Shown: one piece after another, positions 11,166-25,110 of the stretch | Position numbering within the stretch: position 1 is the stretch's first letter | Layout: every line of letters starts with the position of its first letter | Origin: Rhinopomastus cyanomelas | Lineage: Eukaryota; Chordata; Aves; Bucerotiformes; Rhinopomastidae | Direction: 5' to 3' | Assembly: GCA_013400115.1 (NCBI GenBank) | Contig: VXBP01007508.1 | Location: 124,001 to 188,000, forward strand | DNA: 64,000 nt | Program-made: the position numbers and the translations under genes | Notes under the pieces: model-generated | Databases searched by the model: none | What the model saw: only the letters and a program-made list of their open reading frames with translations | Told to the model about the DNA's origin: nothing

Positions 11166-14100
11166 TTGCCTTCTCCCCATCTTGCATCTGGCTCTGTGTT
11201 ATAGCACAGAACCTATCTGCCTGTCTTGCAGCACTGATTGTAGCACAATTAAACCTGACTTTAAAAAGAAAGCTCAGATAAACACATCGATTGCTTTGAG
11301 CAGCCCAGTTTCAGTTTGGTGTGTTTTCACAGCACAGGCTACGTGGCACTAGATGTCTGTTTTCAGAACGCTCTTGCTTCTGTGTGTCTCTGCTAAAGGG
11401 GTATCCAGCCTCCTCAGTATTTCTGAACATCCTCACCTAAGAGACAGTGGGAAAACCTGGTCGTGCACCTATTACATCAGCATGGAGTATTACAATGGTG
11501 GAGTATTACTCTTGAAGTCCATGAAACAAAAGAAGTCTCATCCCCTGAGTGGAGCGGAAACACCTCTGAGTATCCCCTGCCCCTTTCCTAACCCAAATGT
11601 TTTAAGGAAAACATTCCAGTGCAGCTTCTGTGTGCAGAGCCAGATGCATCAGCTGCGGACAGTCTCACTATTTTTAGTTTGCTGTGGTCTAGCTGCTTCC
11701 CGGCCCGACAGCATTGCTTCACTTGCCTTCAAGGACAAAGAAAATAGAAGCTACACTTGTATTACCAAGTCTCGGCTTGTGGCTTCCTGTAAAGCACGAG
11801 GCACTGCAGGTATCTGCTTTCATGATTCACCTAGAGTTTTCTTCTTGTTATGTAGCTGCTCCCCTCAAACAGAAGTGATGCCAAGTGGTGCAGGCAGATA
11901 CTCGGGACTGTATGACCCCCATGTGAATGTAGCAGTGATTCTGTCACTCACCCTAAGATGACTTCATCAGGGCAAGAAGTCTGTAATGAGCTCCCCAACA
12001 ATAAGTGTGCACACCCCAGTTTAATAAAACCCATCTCAAAGTGCTGACAATTTCCTGTTGTGCCATGGGATACTCCCCTTGGGCTACACTGTGTTCTCAT
12101 ACAATTAATGGCCCATTTCAGCAGCATCATCTTGTAGGAGGTGTATCCAGGCCACATTTTCCCACATGAGGTGGGAAGGCTGAGAGGTGCTGTCTCACCA
12201 CCACCGTCAGAGTCTAACTCCATGCAGCACCGTGGGAGAAAGCAAGGGAAAATGCGCAATCCAGTTTAAATATCCAGTTGAAAGAGTGTGTTTAAAAGTG
12301 CAAAGCATGGGGGAAGACGCGTCCTAGCAAGATCAGTAATTCTCCCTGTAATTTCCAAGAGGCTCAAGCTGAATGACCTGTTTTCCTTAGCGAGATGTCT
12401 CTGCTGCTCTGAGATCCAGTGCTACAAGACCACTCACTTCAGAAAAGCTGGAGGTGAGAAGTGGTTGTTTTGACTTGGTCTGGAGTTCAGCAGTGGTGGG
12501 TAGACTGGTTTGTCTTGCTTTTTGGTCTTTAAGCTCATGACTGGCGTCTGTGTTGGGAGAAGCACATGTCGTACTCCTATTTTACAAGAGAATCTCCTTA
12601 ATGGAACAGAGCTGGAAAAGGCTGGCAGAAGCAAGTTTACTTACTAGCTAGTAGTTTTACAGGAGCAATGTGTTCTGAGTTCTTTCCATTCCCTCACTGC
12701 CTAAGGCATTACACGGTGTGCTGCAGCATCATCTGAACTCTCACCCTGTCATTATGTGCTGTGGTTTCACCTCCCGTGTGCCCTGCACATACGAAGCAAG
12801 GCTAACCCTGCCTTGGAAGGCAGATAAGCCTGACTGCTACCTTCTTTCAGCAATTGGAGAAGGAACAGCTAGGGAGAGCTAGGACGAAGGACTGAATGTG
12901 GAGTCAAAACAGGGATAAAACAGTACTGGCAGTGCTGCTCTTGACATCACAGCCCGCTTTGACATCACAGACATGTTTATGATCCAGTCATAACCCAGGG
13001 TTAAAGGGGAGAATATATGAATTCCAGACAGTGCTCAGGGATCCATATGATGCTTAGCATGGATCAAGGGTCAAAGAATCACTTCGGTGTTCTTTTGTGC
13101 TCCCACTGGTTTAGTTCTGTCACTGAGTTTCCAGTCCAGCTCTTTTCAGATCTATAAGCATGAAGATTTATGTCCATACTCTAGTATCATGGTGAGGCAG
13201 ATTAATCAGCCATTAGCAGCTCTTTCCATGAACTACCATATGAATAATGATATGATATTCAAATGAATTATCGTAACAGACTAAAAGATGGACAAGTCAA
13301 GATAATTTGAACAAAAGGGTTAATTTCACCATGAGGAATGTACTTGTAACGTTTAGTCGAGCCCTGAAGAACCTTCTTTGTTTCTAAGGAACTATCAGTG
13401 GCGAATGTCCCTGTGGCTACTCTGATCTGATAAACATGAATGGGCTAGGAGTCCTCAGATTGGAACTGTTAGTAAAAATATTACAAGCAAGTTTTCTTGA
13501 CTCCTCAAGAGTGAGCTTTTATGTGAAGGAAATACACAGACAAATAGGGGAACTCAACCTGACAGCTGTGCTCTGACTTTCCTCCTGCTCTTGCAGTCAC
13601 CACTCCAGTCTGGGAACTGTAACAGTGGTTTTCAATGTCCCCACGACACTTGTGTGTGGGAAGCACTCTGGTTCTGCATGACTGCAGATCTCATTGCCTG
13701 CTGGCTGTGCTACCGTACTTGGGGAGCACTGCTTACGACACAGTAGGTTTAGGATGTACACCTGCAGGCAGTTGGGCAGCACTAAGAGTTTCCCCTGAGA
13801 GAAGAACTTCCATCGCTTCTGAAAAAGCCCAGGAGAGGAGGCACTAATACAGGTAACCAGCCAGTGCCGTGTTCCCTTTCCTAGCCACGGAGAGCATCCG
13901 TCCAAGGTGAGCACGTCAGCAGCTGTCTGACGGCTTTATGGCTCAGGTAGTGCAACTTTGTGTGCAAGCAAATCACAGTTCTGTGTTTACTGCTGCAAAA
14001 GGCATAAGGACAGGATTTGTGGGGATAAGTAATTTTGCACTCCTGCAGCTGCTAGTGTGTCCGTACACACAGTGGTTTCCAGCAGCGCATATGGGAAACC

Positions 14101-17100
14101 TTTCCCAGCAATGTTCACATTTTATGCTGAAGTCCAGGAGCCCTTCTCTGGAAAACATAAACAAATATGCCCACAAGCCATTGTGTGTCACCTGCCCAAG
14201 GAAACGCAAAAAACAAGTGCTAATCTTTCCTATGTTCCTGCAGAAAAGCTGTTCAAACTTTTCCTGGTCTTGTGAGGTGGACTCAATTAGTGGAAGCAGA
14301 AAGAGCAGATTGGCTGAGCCCCAGCTTTGATAGCAGTCACCAAGGAACAGTGACAGAGCTCCGCAAGCGCACCACCTCTCAGTAATGCTTGCAGAGGCTT
14401 TCCTGACTCCATGCTGGAGATCACTTGAAGCCTGCCTAATCACATCATCAGAGACCACTGCACTCGAGGAACACTCCCTCGAATGGCTGTGCATGAGCTG
14501 TTACTACTTAACTCACAGTGCTGCCCTAAATCTCTCTCATTAATGCTGACATCCTTCGAAGTAGTTTTTCCCCCACCCAGTTTCACATGTTTAGTCCTTT
14601 TTAATCTTTCTACGTAGATCAATCCTTCCCAGCACTATGAATGAAGAAAAGCCTTCTGTTCTCACCAACAAAATGGTCTTTTAACAGTTACAAGAACAAC
14701 ATAACAATCACTTGGAAAGAAACCCCGAAACAAAGCCAGCTAATATTTGATGCATTTTTAAAAAAATCTCTGCTCCAGCTATTTTATAGGTTTCAGAAAT
14801 AAATGCTTTGTTAAATGGAGAACACAGGGAGAAAATTAATGGCGGAGCACAAGCAGCAGCCGGTGTCTGAGAAGGACCTGCTAACCCAGCAGAATTGCTC
14901 CCCACACAGAATGTAGCAGTGGGACTGAAAAGGAAAACTTCAGTTAGAAACATCTGAGGCGTATGAGTAACTGGTTAGAGCTGTAACCTTTCCCTCTGCT
15001 TTGATGTTACACATAACGTGAGAGCAGGGAATCTGTCGGCTTCAAAGAGGGTCTCCATGTACCAGGAAGGTCTCTCTGGACAGAAAGGTTGAAAAGGCTG
15101 TCTTCAGGCAAGTCTGAGGGCTAGGAAGTGCTGCCAGATGAGGTGTTGCACCTCCTTCATCTTTGCCTAAGACAGCAAAACTACCCATAAGATGCACCAG
15201 CGAGGCCAACAGAAGAGGGCCAGTGCCAGTCCTGCTACAGAGCAGAAGAGAGAAATAAGGGCATTCTTGTGGTCATCGCAACTTGGAAACGCAGCTTTTG
15301 TAACTGCTATTAGTTGACGTGTACTTTTGAAGGTGAAATTGGAGTTGTTCTGGACTCTGGCCATGTAATGCAACCCTGGAGAATAATATCTCAGCAAATG
15401 AGATGTTATAGGACGAGAGATGAGATAGCTGGAACAGCATGTGCTTTACCAACTGAAAATGCCTGGTATGAGAAAACAAAGCCCCATTCTCTCTCCTTTA
15501 TTCTCATTTTTCTTGGCTCTCAGCATTATGGATCCCTAAAAATACACGTCGTCACTGGAGGAGCTGCAATTTGCCTGCGACTGACTGAAGAATTACAATA
15601 TCAGTTTGAATTTCCTCTGGGTATTCCTCGTGAGAGGGCTTTCCTAAATTGATTGCCAATAACCTAATATGTTTGTCTCTTTTTTCCACTGTTGGAAAGT
15701 CGCCATAGTAAGAGATCAGTAATATAGAGATGAAACTGAAAAAGCAAGATGTCATTTCAAAAGAATAAAAGCTGCAGAAGTGCGTAGCAAGGTCACCCCA
15801 ATAGCCATAACTCTGCCTTCATGAAGCTGTAAAGTCATGCCAAGCAAAGCTGGGGATCACGGGGGAGGGTTACCTGCCTGTTAAAGCAGCCGTAGAAGAG
15901 ACCCCGTCAAAAGACGCCGTATTACCAAAGCATACCGTACTCCTCTTGCACTGGGTTGATGTGTAACAAAGCAAGTTAATAGTATTAGATGTAAGGTAGA
16001 GTTAAGAGGTCTTCTGGAATGAAATTTTCACCACCACTACGGAGGTCCAGCAGTCTTGGGATTACTACAAAATACCCCAAAGAATGAAAACTCCCACTAA
16101 GAGAGCTGAGCCGGTGACACGTACATGGGAAAGTGCTAAGCCACAAATTTGGGTGAATGCTGTAACCCCAAGTGCCAACCTTTTTGCTGAAGCCTTGCAG
16201 AACAGGAAGTGGTGGTACAGCACAGCCTGCGGCAAGACTCAGAGCCAGTGTGTGAACTCCTACGGACTCAGCAATATAAATGGAAATTACTTTTCCTTCT
16301 TTTGACTGAAGGACAGACGCAATATAAATCAGTCAAGGCACGCATCCTGCAGCCCTAGTAACTTCCCAACTCATTTGGGAAATCAAGGTAGCCATGCTGT
16401 GGAACTGCATTAATAATCTCACGGATAATGCACCTATACTGGGAATTTTATCCATGAGGATACCAGAACAAATGTTCAGGTCAGGAAAACTACACCAGGC
16501 TCATTAGACAAAGAGCCGCTGGAAGAGATGGGGAGCAGAAAGCAATTATTTTGCTAACACAATGGAATAATTAATATTATCCAAAGACACCCAAAGGACA
16601 AGATGCAAAAGAGGAATGCACTGTTGAAGTGATTTGGAATACATGAAATGGTGGAAGAGAGCTGTAAACTTCCCAGTGTGATCTGAGCAGATTTGGCACT
16701 GGAGTTATTCACATCCTTCAGCTCTCATTGGCGTCCAGCTCAGGCTGGAGCCTGTATTCCATCAAACAAAGTTGGTCCTCACCGCTTACCTCTTTAGGCG
16801 CAGAGATTATTTTACAGAGCTGCAAGTATGTGAATCATGTCTAGAACTTTCGGTGAATCTGGGGTCAGATGAATGGCGTAACAAAATGGTTTCCATTGGT
16901 TTTGGCTCCTCCCCAGCCTCACCCTGCTGCTGATGAAGGTGGCCACACTGAATTTGCAAAAAACACCCAGTAGGTTTGGCAGGGAGGATTCAGCTGTTAA
17001 CTGGTGTGAGCAAGCACTTTTGTGCTAATTGAACTAACTAATCCAGGCACATCACTCTATACAAAAAACCAAACCCCAGAAAATATTTGTGCAATTTATT

Positions 17101-18971
17101 GTACAGTATTTGTAACTGTCTCACACAGCACAAAACGTGTCCGGCAAGGACCTCCACCCTGAACGCCCTTCTCCATCAGCAGACAGGCATTTGCTGTGTC
17201 AAAGTCATGCGGTAAACACAAAGCTTTGCAACTTCTTTTAGGTTTCTTGCTCAAACCACTGTTACTTTAACTCAACTCCTTAAAATCTTCATCAGGCTTT
17301 AAGGGAATGAGGAGCTGGGACCTGACACTAAGCACGCACAGGGAGCAACCAGAGTCTCCAACAGGCCCATGGGGACTGAACAAACTGCCTGTGTCCCTGA
17401 GCTCAGTAACTCTACGTGTTTCCCGTGCTCCCTGGACAGCAGCACCCTTCTCGTTGTCTTTACGCCGTACAAACAAACAGAGAGGAATGGAGATGCTTTC
17501 TGCTGGGGTGACTGCAGACTAGCCCACATGCAGCTCAGAGGGAACTATGTTAAAAGCAGTGGATCGGCGCTTAGATATCTTGTGCCTTTACAGGGGAGAA
17601 AGAGACGTGGTCAGAAACGATCCTCCTGCTTGGGCCAGCTGTCTCTGTAAAGCCAGTCCTGAGCATGGCATGTGACCAGTTGTCCAGAGTAACCACAGGG
17701 GGTTAGTTTATCTTCCTTGCAAGCTGTCCAGAGGATGAGGTATTCTCTCTTTCTGGGAAAATACCGGGTTTATTTTTGCACATCAAGCATGGTGCTGTGA
17801 TTGGAAGGGAATCATGAAAGCAAGTGTGAAGGGAAGCCTTGGTTGGCTGGACTCAGTAAGGTTTTGCTTTTCCTCTAGCAGGCGTAATGCCTCATAGGCA
17901 TTCCGGATTTTCAAGCTCAAATTAAGCAGCCCTGTCTTGGAGGAGACCTAGAGGTGGGCTGGAGTATCGGCTTCAGCCAAGTAAATTGCAGCATACTCTC
18001 CAATGTCAGTGGACAATCCACCAGGAGATCAGGTTTACACTAACTGCAGTCCATCCCATTTCAACCTGTCAGCTCAGAATTTGGCCTTGAATTTTGCCCA
18101 GTGCAGTTGTTAATCCCATTGATTCATCTTACTAATATCTAGAGTGACTCTTGCAGGGCTGTAGTGATTTGCAGTGATAAAAACAAAACTACTTCCAAGC
18201 ACAGGGAAGTCATGAAGCTGTAAGAAGTGTGACTGAAGACCTAGGATAGATGGTTCAGATATGTTATTTGGATGTCCCTGTTGCAGGAGATCTGGTGATA
18301 CCCAGAACATCTGTGTCACAGAATGGAACACAGAGCCATGATCTTCAAGCCAGAGGAGTCTAGGACGGTATGTCCACATGGCACAGCATGGGCCAGAGGT
18401 ACTAGCTGAGCGCTGAAGTGGTGTTATGACATCCTTGCACACACTCAGATTGCTTTCTCATCAAGAGATGAGGTGTGTACAGCCAGCTTTGGTGTCTCTG
18501 CTCGACTGTGGAGATGCGTCCGAAGAAAGGTCTGTGATGTCTCCACACCTCTCCAGGTCCCAAGGCGTGCAGCTGCCTAGTTGTGTCAGTGTATGGGAGC
18601 TCTGCTGCCACTTCAGCCTCCCTGCTGGGACTATTTATTACATTGACTGTGATGAATCCAGCAGAAATGGCTTCTAGTCCCACTTCCACTGTGGACAATA
18701 CCTCTTCACCCCACAAAGACATAATTGAAATAATCTTTTACGGGAAGTTAAAACAGCACCAGCAGTAATGTCAAGGACAAGGCTGAGGAAAACTCAAGGT
18801 AAACAGATTCAGTATGCAGATCTTTACAGAGCAACAGATGATCCCTTTCTCATATATTCAAAGGCATAAATATTTTAGTGACTCTTCTCTTGCTGCTGAG
18901 TAGTTTTAATAGCATTTACTTCAGTAAAGTCCTGAGCTGCTGTAAATCAAGTACTGTTTTAGGCTACTCAC

Positions 18972-19078
18972 CATGGTCATGGGCAAAAACAAACAAGTTA
19001 AGTCCTGTCAGCCTCTGGGCCAATTCATCATAGCGGCCGCAGTGTTCCCCAGCGCCATGAGCGATAAACACGAGGGCC
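18972..19078 (-). CDS. MGLL: MGLL coding exon (residues 42-77, oxyanion-hole strand)
   Basis: The minus-strand frame completes codon 42 and then reads ALVFIAHGAGEHCGRYDELA and on through QRLTGLNLFVFAHDH, ending with one base of codon 78. It is bounded by an AG acceptor (19080-19079) and a GTGAGT donor starting at 18971. The HGAGEH stretch is the conserved turn after the first central strands of the alpha/beta-hydrolase fold. In human MGLL numbering, Ala51 in it contributes a backbone amide to the oxyanion hole, and Glu53 and Arg57 shape the glycerol-binding pocket; all three are conserved here. Length is 107 bases and phase is consistent with the start-codon exon, so numbering runs without a gap. 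The catalytic GHSMG serine motif and the Asp and His exons are not in this window and must lie to the left. Nothing suggests a pseudogene: no stop, no frameshift, intact splice sites. Confidence 0.96.
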
Positions 19079-22000
19079 CTAAATGGAGCATTAAGGTATA
19101 AAACATTAACTTTGCAATCAACCCACAAAGGCTTCAGAGCTGCAAGTAAAAACAGTATATTCAATCAGACATCAGCAAATACCAGACAAGTATACAATGG
19201 GTGAGGTGGGTTTGAACAGAGAGGAAACAATCACCACCTTGAGCCACCATCCACCTGCTCTTCACTAGACACTGCCTTGTCCTGTTTGTCTGCTGCCATG
19301 GTCTGCTGCAAGCTGAAGATGTAGATGGGTATCAGCATCAATCCTTTTGCTGGGTCAACTCTACCTTGGGCTTGAGGCATCTACGCTGCTCCTACAGCTT
19401 AAGTGTCGCCACTGATTTCTTTTGGAATTGGTGTTTCTCTGTGATCTCAAGTACAAGCGTGGTCCTCTACTTGGTAACTTGTAACACTGCCTGGTGTCAC
19501 AGAGCACTCCTGAAGGTGAAACTTCAGCTGAAGAACTGGTCCCAGAACTTTGATTTGACTTAGAAATTTTCTCTCTTGATCCAAATTCTGGCAATGTCAC
19601 CATTCCAGTTTCTGACGCTTCACTTCAGAGATTAAAGTGACTTTTAAATTGTCATGGTACAACTGCATTAAAAAACAGCCTAACAGACACCTCTTTCTGA
19701 AAGACAAGCAAATCTTCAGAGGCTACAGTTTTATCAGTGATACTTGGCTTCTACTGGAATAGCATCAAATGAAAATGACTGATGCTGAATGAACCATCTC
19801 AGTGACTTTGCTGGGAAATGTTTACATAGGATTAGGTTAGAACTGGAGCAATGAAACTACAGGCGTTTTGCTGAGTTCAACAGGTGGGTGTTGAAAATGC
19901 AGCATTAGCAACATAAACAGAACTTGTTCATTTGCAAGTATCACCTGTCATTGCAACACTAGCAACTACAAAACAGCCTGAAGGCTACTAGCTAGACATT
20001 TTCAGTACATTGACAGTGCAATGTTAAAGGAACCGATGACTAAAACAATGACACCAGTCAATGGCTAGTGAATTCCTCAATTTTATTTTGACTGAGGTTT
20101 TGAGTCCCTTTTTAGACATTGCCTTCACTGCCACAAACTGTTCTGATCTTGATACATTTAAACTTTCAAAATATGTTGGAAGATGTAGAAACTACAGCTC
20201 TAGCTCAGTATCTGCTTCAAACTAGTTGCCCATGCTATTCAAAGAGCATCTGTCAAAACTGGAGTCATTTGACAGAGCGCACCACAAACACAAGAGCGGC
20301 AATGTAAAGATGCCTGTCTAATATGGATCAGCAAGGCTGAGGTTAGTTCACGTGGCATATTTAGCTTGTTGGGCCATACAAATGCTCTTTAGTACCACCA
20401 AAGATTTCAAACTGATCAGTGTGGAGCAGTCACTTCTTTGCCATCTTCCCCAGCCAATAGATTTGTCATGTTATCAATGCACTTGCTAAGACAGTTTGAT
20501 TTCAGGCTGCAGGGTCTATTATTATATCTCTATAATTGTAGCTCCAAACCCTGAAGAAATAGACACTGCTCATCTCACAGTGGAGAGTTTTGACTTTCAG
20601 CAGTAGAGGCACCGTGGCTTTACTTGCACAGGCAGCCCAGCAGACACTACGGCCAGTGCTGGAAGAGCGAGTTATTGTTCTATATGTGCTGCTGAAAACT
20701 GGAGGTGCCATCCAAATGCTTCTGCCTCCACCTGTGCATAATGAACTGGTATCACAGCCGGGGCCCTGGGTCGCTTAAATAGACATTCCCGTCCACGGTT
20801 TGGGAACAGCAGATTTACCAGATGTTCACAGCGGGGAGGTGGGGGGTGAAGTGAGGCCAGGCTGTTAACCTGCAGGCTCTGTGCTCGGCGGCACAGCAAG
20901 CAGAGGCACTGTGTGCCCAGGGCACCAGTGTAGAAATCAAGTCAATGTGAGAGAAAATTCCTGTGTAACCATCACCTTGATAACCAAAAGACCTGGCCAG
21001 GCTGAGTCCCTGTGCACTATACTTCCTGTTACCTGGCTCTTGACAGCTTTCTTGTTCAATGTCTTATTTAAGCCCTCAGTTACTCCCCAGAGGATCTGTA
21101 TTTTTCACTGCTGACTAGGCACAGAGATTAAGGTGCAGCTTGGCTGACTGAACACAGACCTTCACTCCTCACGGAACTATTTGTATGGATGCATTGAAAT
21201 GCATCAAGTGAATGAAACCTAATGGGAAGCTAGCTGGCAAAGAGATTTCTGCCAGGAAATTATTTCATCTCTTCCTGATAGCAAAGCCCTCATTTTGCTT
21301 TCATTCACACTGATGCAGTGCCATGACTTTGCCTGGCAGCATCCTGCTAGATGTTCAGGCCCCTCATCTTCTGTGAAACCGGTGGGAAAAGAAAAGCACT
21401 CAGTGCTTCAGAGAGGTAAGGTGCTCCTGCAGCCTCTCCTCTCATCTAGCACAACTGCCAGACACTGCAGAACTGAGCCTCTGGACACCATGGGGAAGAG
21501 ACCTGTGTTATTATTAGCCTGCAAAATACTGAATAAGATTTCTGTTTATGCCTTAAGAGCAGTAACAGCAGTGGCTGTCAAGAGGACTTAGAGACCTTTA
21601 AAAGATAAAATTTCCAGACTGTTACACTGAAACAGAATGAGCTTGTTTTGTTGTTCAAGGAGAAGTGAGAATGGCTTTACTGACCGAGAACTAGGTCACG
21701 TTTACACAGCCGTTTAGCTCCAGTTTCTGGTCTAAGGACAGGGACCAAACATTAAACAACAGCTTGAAAAACTGAAACGAGTAAGAGAATCAGCTGAATA
21801 AGTATTGAAGGATTTGGCTCTTACACCTAATCTCCCAGTTTCTGTTACAAAACAAGTTTAGATTTGGCAAATAACACCTGAAGGCAGTATAACAGACACA
21901 TGGTTCAACGTATGCTCGCTAGCAAGATGGCATGTTAATGCAACCAGCGAGCAGGTTGACTGACAGCAGTTCTCTGCTGTAAGTAAACACCTTCGGAGAC

Positions 22001-24105
22001 ACCTTTGCTCTCAAATCACAGCCTGCTCTTTCCTGCCACAATGGCTGGAATGACAGACTATCAGAGGCCACTTCCGACAGTCATCTAAAATTCATACAGA
22101 AACCCTGCCAGCTTCATGATTTTGCAGGACTGCGGGGACCGTGTGCGTGACCTCAGTGGAAACTCTGTTTAAAGAAGTTTTATGCATCGCCCATGGATCA
22201 AATTGATCCTGGGGAGAAATTTCTTCACCTCCAGCTTTTGCAATCATACCAGTGAAATCTTTGGGCATCTGCACATTTTGAGTAGAAAACACTGTGCACA
22301 GCCTGCAGAGCCTTCCACTGGAGACTGACCTGTACCTGAACCCTCGGTAACTACAGCCTCTGCAGGCAGAGAAACCTAAAGTATCTTCGCGTGCTTCAGC
22401 TGGCTTTGGCTGGTGGAGCTGTAATTGCTGGACGTTTTGAAAGAGCATTGCTTTGGTATCTGATCAATAAAGCATCTAATCAAACAACAGCACCATTTGC
22501 TCGCACTTGGCAGGTGTGTCCCCACACAAAGCCAAGGTGTGAGCTGAGTATGAGTAAGCAGCCATGTGCTTGCTCTCACCTAACCAGTGCAGCTATAATT
22601 ATGGCTGTTAAAAAACCCCAGTTTATTGACTGCTGTTTGCAAAAGCAACAGACAGTTTTCACAGATCCCTGCCCTTCCACAGTGTTCACAACCTCCTCCT
22701 TGTTCTCCATTTCCTGTTTCTCCCTCCTGGTACTGCACAGCTTGGCAAACAGATGCAGTTCCTTATTGCATCGAGTGGGCTGGACAATATTTGTCTTTAC
22801 TGTTCAAATCAACTACTGGCTGTGTTTACTCATCTCCCATTAGGAGCTGATGGTATAAACCAGAGACCAACTCCTACATCTCCTCTGTGCTGGCCACCCA
22901 TGACTGGTGCCAGTTCTCACTGTGCTGCAGCGGCAGCCTGCTAAGGATGCAGCTCACAGCGATGCCACAGGTGCAGCTGGTGCAGGGCACGTGCACATGG
23001 CCCTTCCTGAATCGGGGAGGCTGGCCTGCAGTGCAATCAGTGTGCACAAACCCACACGAAGACTTTCTGTCCTGCTTCTCGGGGGGTCACCAGTTGATCA
23101 GTGCTTTAGCTGTTTGCCACCCTTTCGTATTTCTCATTGTAACTTCACATCTGACATTTCACATCTTGGGTGGGGAGCATTTTCACAAGGGCGTAGTTCA
23201 GCCTTAGATGCAAGGGCAGAACCAGTGTTAGAGGTTCTCACTGACTTCATTGCCAGGCACATGTTGCTGCCTCTGCCCTTTCTGCTTTGTCAAAACAGCT
23301 GTTTAGACGTGCAGTTCCACAATCAGTTGCAGAAGAACAACTGTAGAGAAAATACATTGCAGCACCAGGCTTTCGTAAACGATCGAGAGCCCTCTTAAAC
23401 CAGGGCTCTGTTGTCAGATGAGACACACCCTGACACAACACCCAGGAAACTGCTGTGCTCTGAAGGCCAGAAACACAGCTCAGGACCTGGATTACATTGG
23501 GCATGAGGGACCCGTGTTCCTTGCTTTATTTTCAGCAGAAATCAGATCGAAACTGAACTGGACAGGAAAGGTTGTGAGTGGGGTGATAGCACTTTAGTAT
23601 CTTGTGTCCTCTGGGGACAGAGGCACTTCTGTGGGACCCCGTGCATGCTCTTTTATTGCTGGAAAATGACCCAAAATACTGTGACTAGACCAAGAACCTG
23701 AACACCAGCTTCCTGCGGGAAATGAAAAATGCAGTCTGTTCCACCCCATTTCAAAAGCACCTGTCTGCAGAACAATATTTATGCATTCGCTTAACCTCTG
23801 GAAACTCTTCTCAACTCACGAGTCAGCAGGACTTAGAGAGTGCAAGAAAGTGCCAAACAAGGTCTATAAATGTTATCCTGAATAAGAACGGATTAATCAC
23901 GTGCAGGAGCCATCTCCTGAATCACGCCCTCTCCACTGAAGCCACCACCATGTAATTCTCTGTCAGGCAACCATGCCTTTCTCTCACTATTATGTATGTT
24001 GCTACCAAAACCAGACTAGTTCTAACAAAGAACATCTGACCTGAGCAGTGTTGGCTATTTGACACTGAATTCCTACAGTATTTTTTAAAGTGACAGGAGA
24101 GCTCT

Positions 24106-24143
24106 GAGTTAGCGAGAGCTTTCCTGAGTTAGCAAGCTTTCCT
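24106..24143. repeat. Two-copy short tandem repeat
   Basis: GAGTTAGCGAGAGCTTTCCT is followed immediately by GAGTTAGCAAGCTTTCCT. Confidence 0.7.
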
Positions 24144-24483
24144 GCCAGCAAAACGTCTGGCTTGCTGAAATTATTGCCTTTTGTTGTGGTGTTTGAGCTG
24201 ATTTATCAGTTCCTTTGTAGCTGACATCAGCCCGAGTCTTAGAACCACAGCGAACGTTTAACCTTTATGTATAAAACACATGCTTTTTGGACGAGCAACT
24301 GGATAGTTGCTCACGGACTTTTTAACTCGTTCCAAACGGAGTCACATGTGTGCATGTTTCACTTACAAAGTGTGTTAGACTGGAAAGCCAGTCAAAGGTG
24401 TGCGTTGTTGTGTTGGTTGGGTTGGTGCTCCTCATTAAGGTTAGTTGTCTTCCACTTAAGAGTAAGCATTAAGCCACATGTTC

Positions 24484-24626
24484 TAGACATTGGGAAAAAA
24501 TTCTTCACGGAGAGAGTGGTCAGGCACTGAGTCACCATCCCTGGATGTATTTAAAAGTAGCTTAGATGTAGTGTTGGAGGATCTGGTTTAGGGGTGAACT
24601 TGTAGAGTAAAGTTGATGATTGGACT
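24484..24626 (+). mobile_element. CR1 3' fragment, forward
   Basis: GGGAAAAAATTCTTCACGGA, TCCCTGGATGTATTTAAAAG and TTGATGATTGGACTC are the end of ORF2 and the 3' untranslated region of a CR1. It stops where an oppositely oriented CR1 tail starts. Confidence 0.8.
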
Positions 24627-25110
24627 CACAGAATCACTCTGATTGGAAAATACCCCTGGGACCATCTACCCTACCGTACAAGTTCACCCCTAAACCACAT
24701 CCCCCAACACCTCATCCAAATGATCTTTAAACTCATCCGGGGACAGCGACTCAACAGCCTCCAATGTGAAGCCCATTCCAGTGCCTGGCCACCCTTTTTG
24801 TGAGAAAATTTTTCCTAATATCAAGTCTAAACCTACCGTGTTGTAACTTGAACCCAATCCCTCTTGTTCTATCACTAACTGCTCGTGAGAAGAGATCAGC
24901 ACCAACCTCTCCACAACGTCCTTTCAGGTAGCTGTAGAGAGTGATGAGGTCCCCTCTCAGCCTCCTCTTCTTCAAACTAAAGAGCTGGGTCTTTCATCAT
25001 AAGATTTACTCTCCAGGCCCTTCATCATCTCCATCTGCACCTGCTCCAGCACCTCCACATCTCTCTTGTATTGAGGTGCCCAAAACAGGACACAATACTC
25101 AAGACCTGAA
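24627..25110 (-). mobile_element. CR1 LINE 3' fragment, reverse, tail-to-tail with its neighbour
   Basis: TCACAGAATCACTCTGATTG is the complement of a CR1 tail. The minus frames 24690-24914 and 24751-24975 give recognisable C-terminal ORF2 pieces (KKRRLRGDLITLYSYLKGRC, RFRLDIRKNFLTKRVARHWN). Its subfamily differs from the 6.1-kb copy, with a longer 3' untranslated region containing AAGTTCACCCCTAAACC. Confidence 0.9.

Larger units (their letters stand above)
1..18971 (-). other. MGLL: MGLL intron downstream of exon 3, partial
   Basis: It follows the GTGAGT donor of the exon at 18972-19078 and continues past the left edge. I looked for the next MGLL exon (GHGQSEG and GHSMGG region) on the minus strand and did not see it. 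The interval carries CR1 fragments near 3.7, 6.1-7.1, 8.7-9.5 and 10.9-11.2 kb and a local duplication at 5.3 and 7.4 kb. The stretches 1-3680, 3740-5325, 9460-10890 and 11170-18970 show only chance frames. Confidence 0.75.

Noticed and set aside
12944..12972. Two TTGACATCACAG direct repeats suggestive of CRE-like sites
   Set aside because: A short chance repeat; no wider structure or palindrome supports a regulatory call.
1..18970. Search for the next MGLL exon carrying GHGQSEG and the GHSMGG nucleophile motif
   Set aside because: Nothing matching was seen by eye on the minus strand, so these exons probably lie beyond the left edge.
18964..19164. Extended frame of 66 codons around the MGLL exon at 19 kb
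   Set aside because: The part above 19080 is intron read-through; the true exon begins at the AG acceptor at 19080-19079.
22391..22843. 150-codon plus-strand frame, and similar ones at 10137-10652, 13973-14494 and 25421-25882
   Set aside because: No domain, no splice-site context, composition like surrounding intron; expected by chance in 64 kb.
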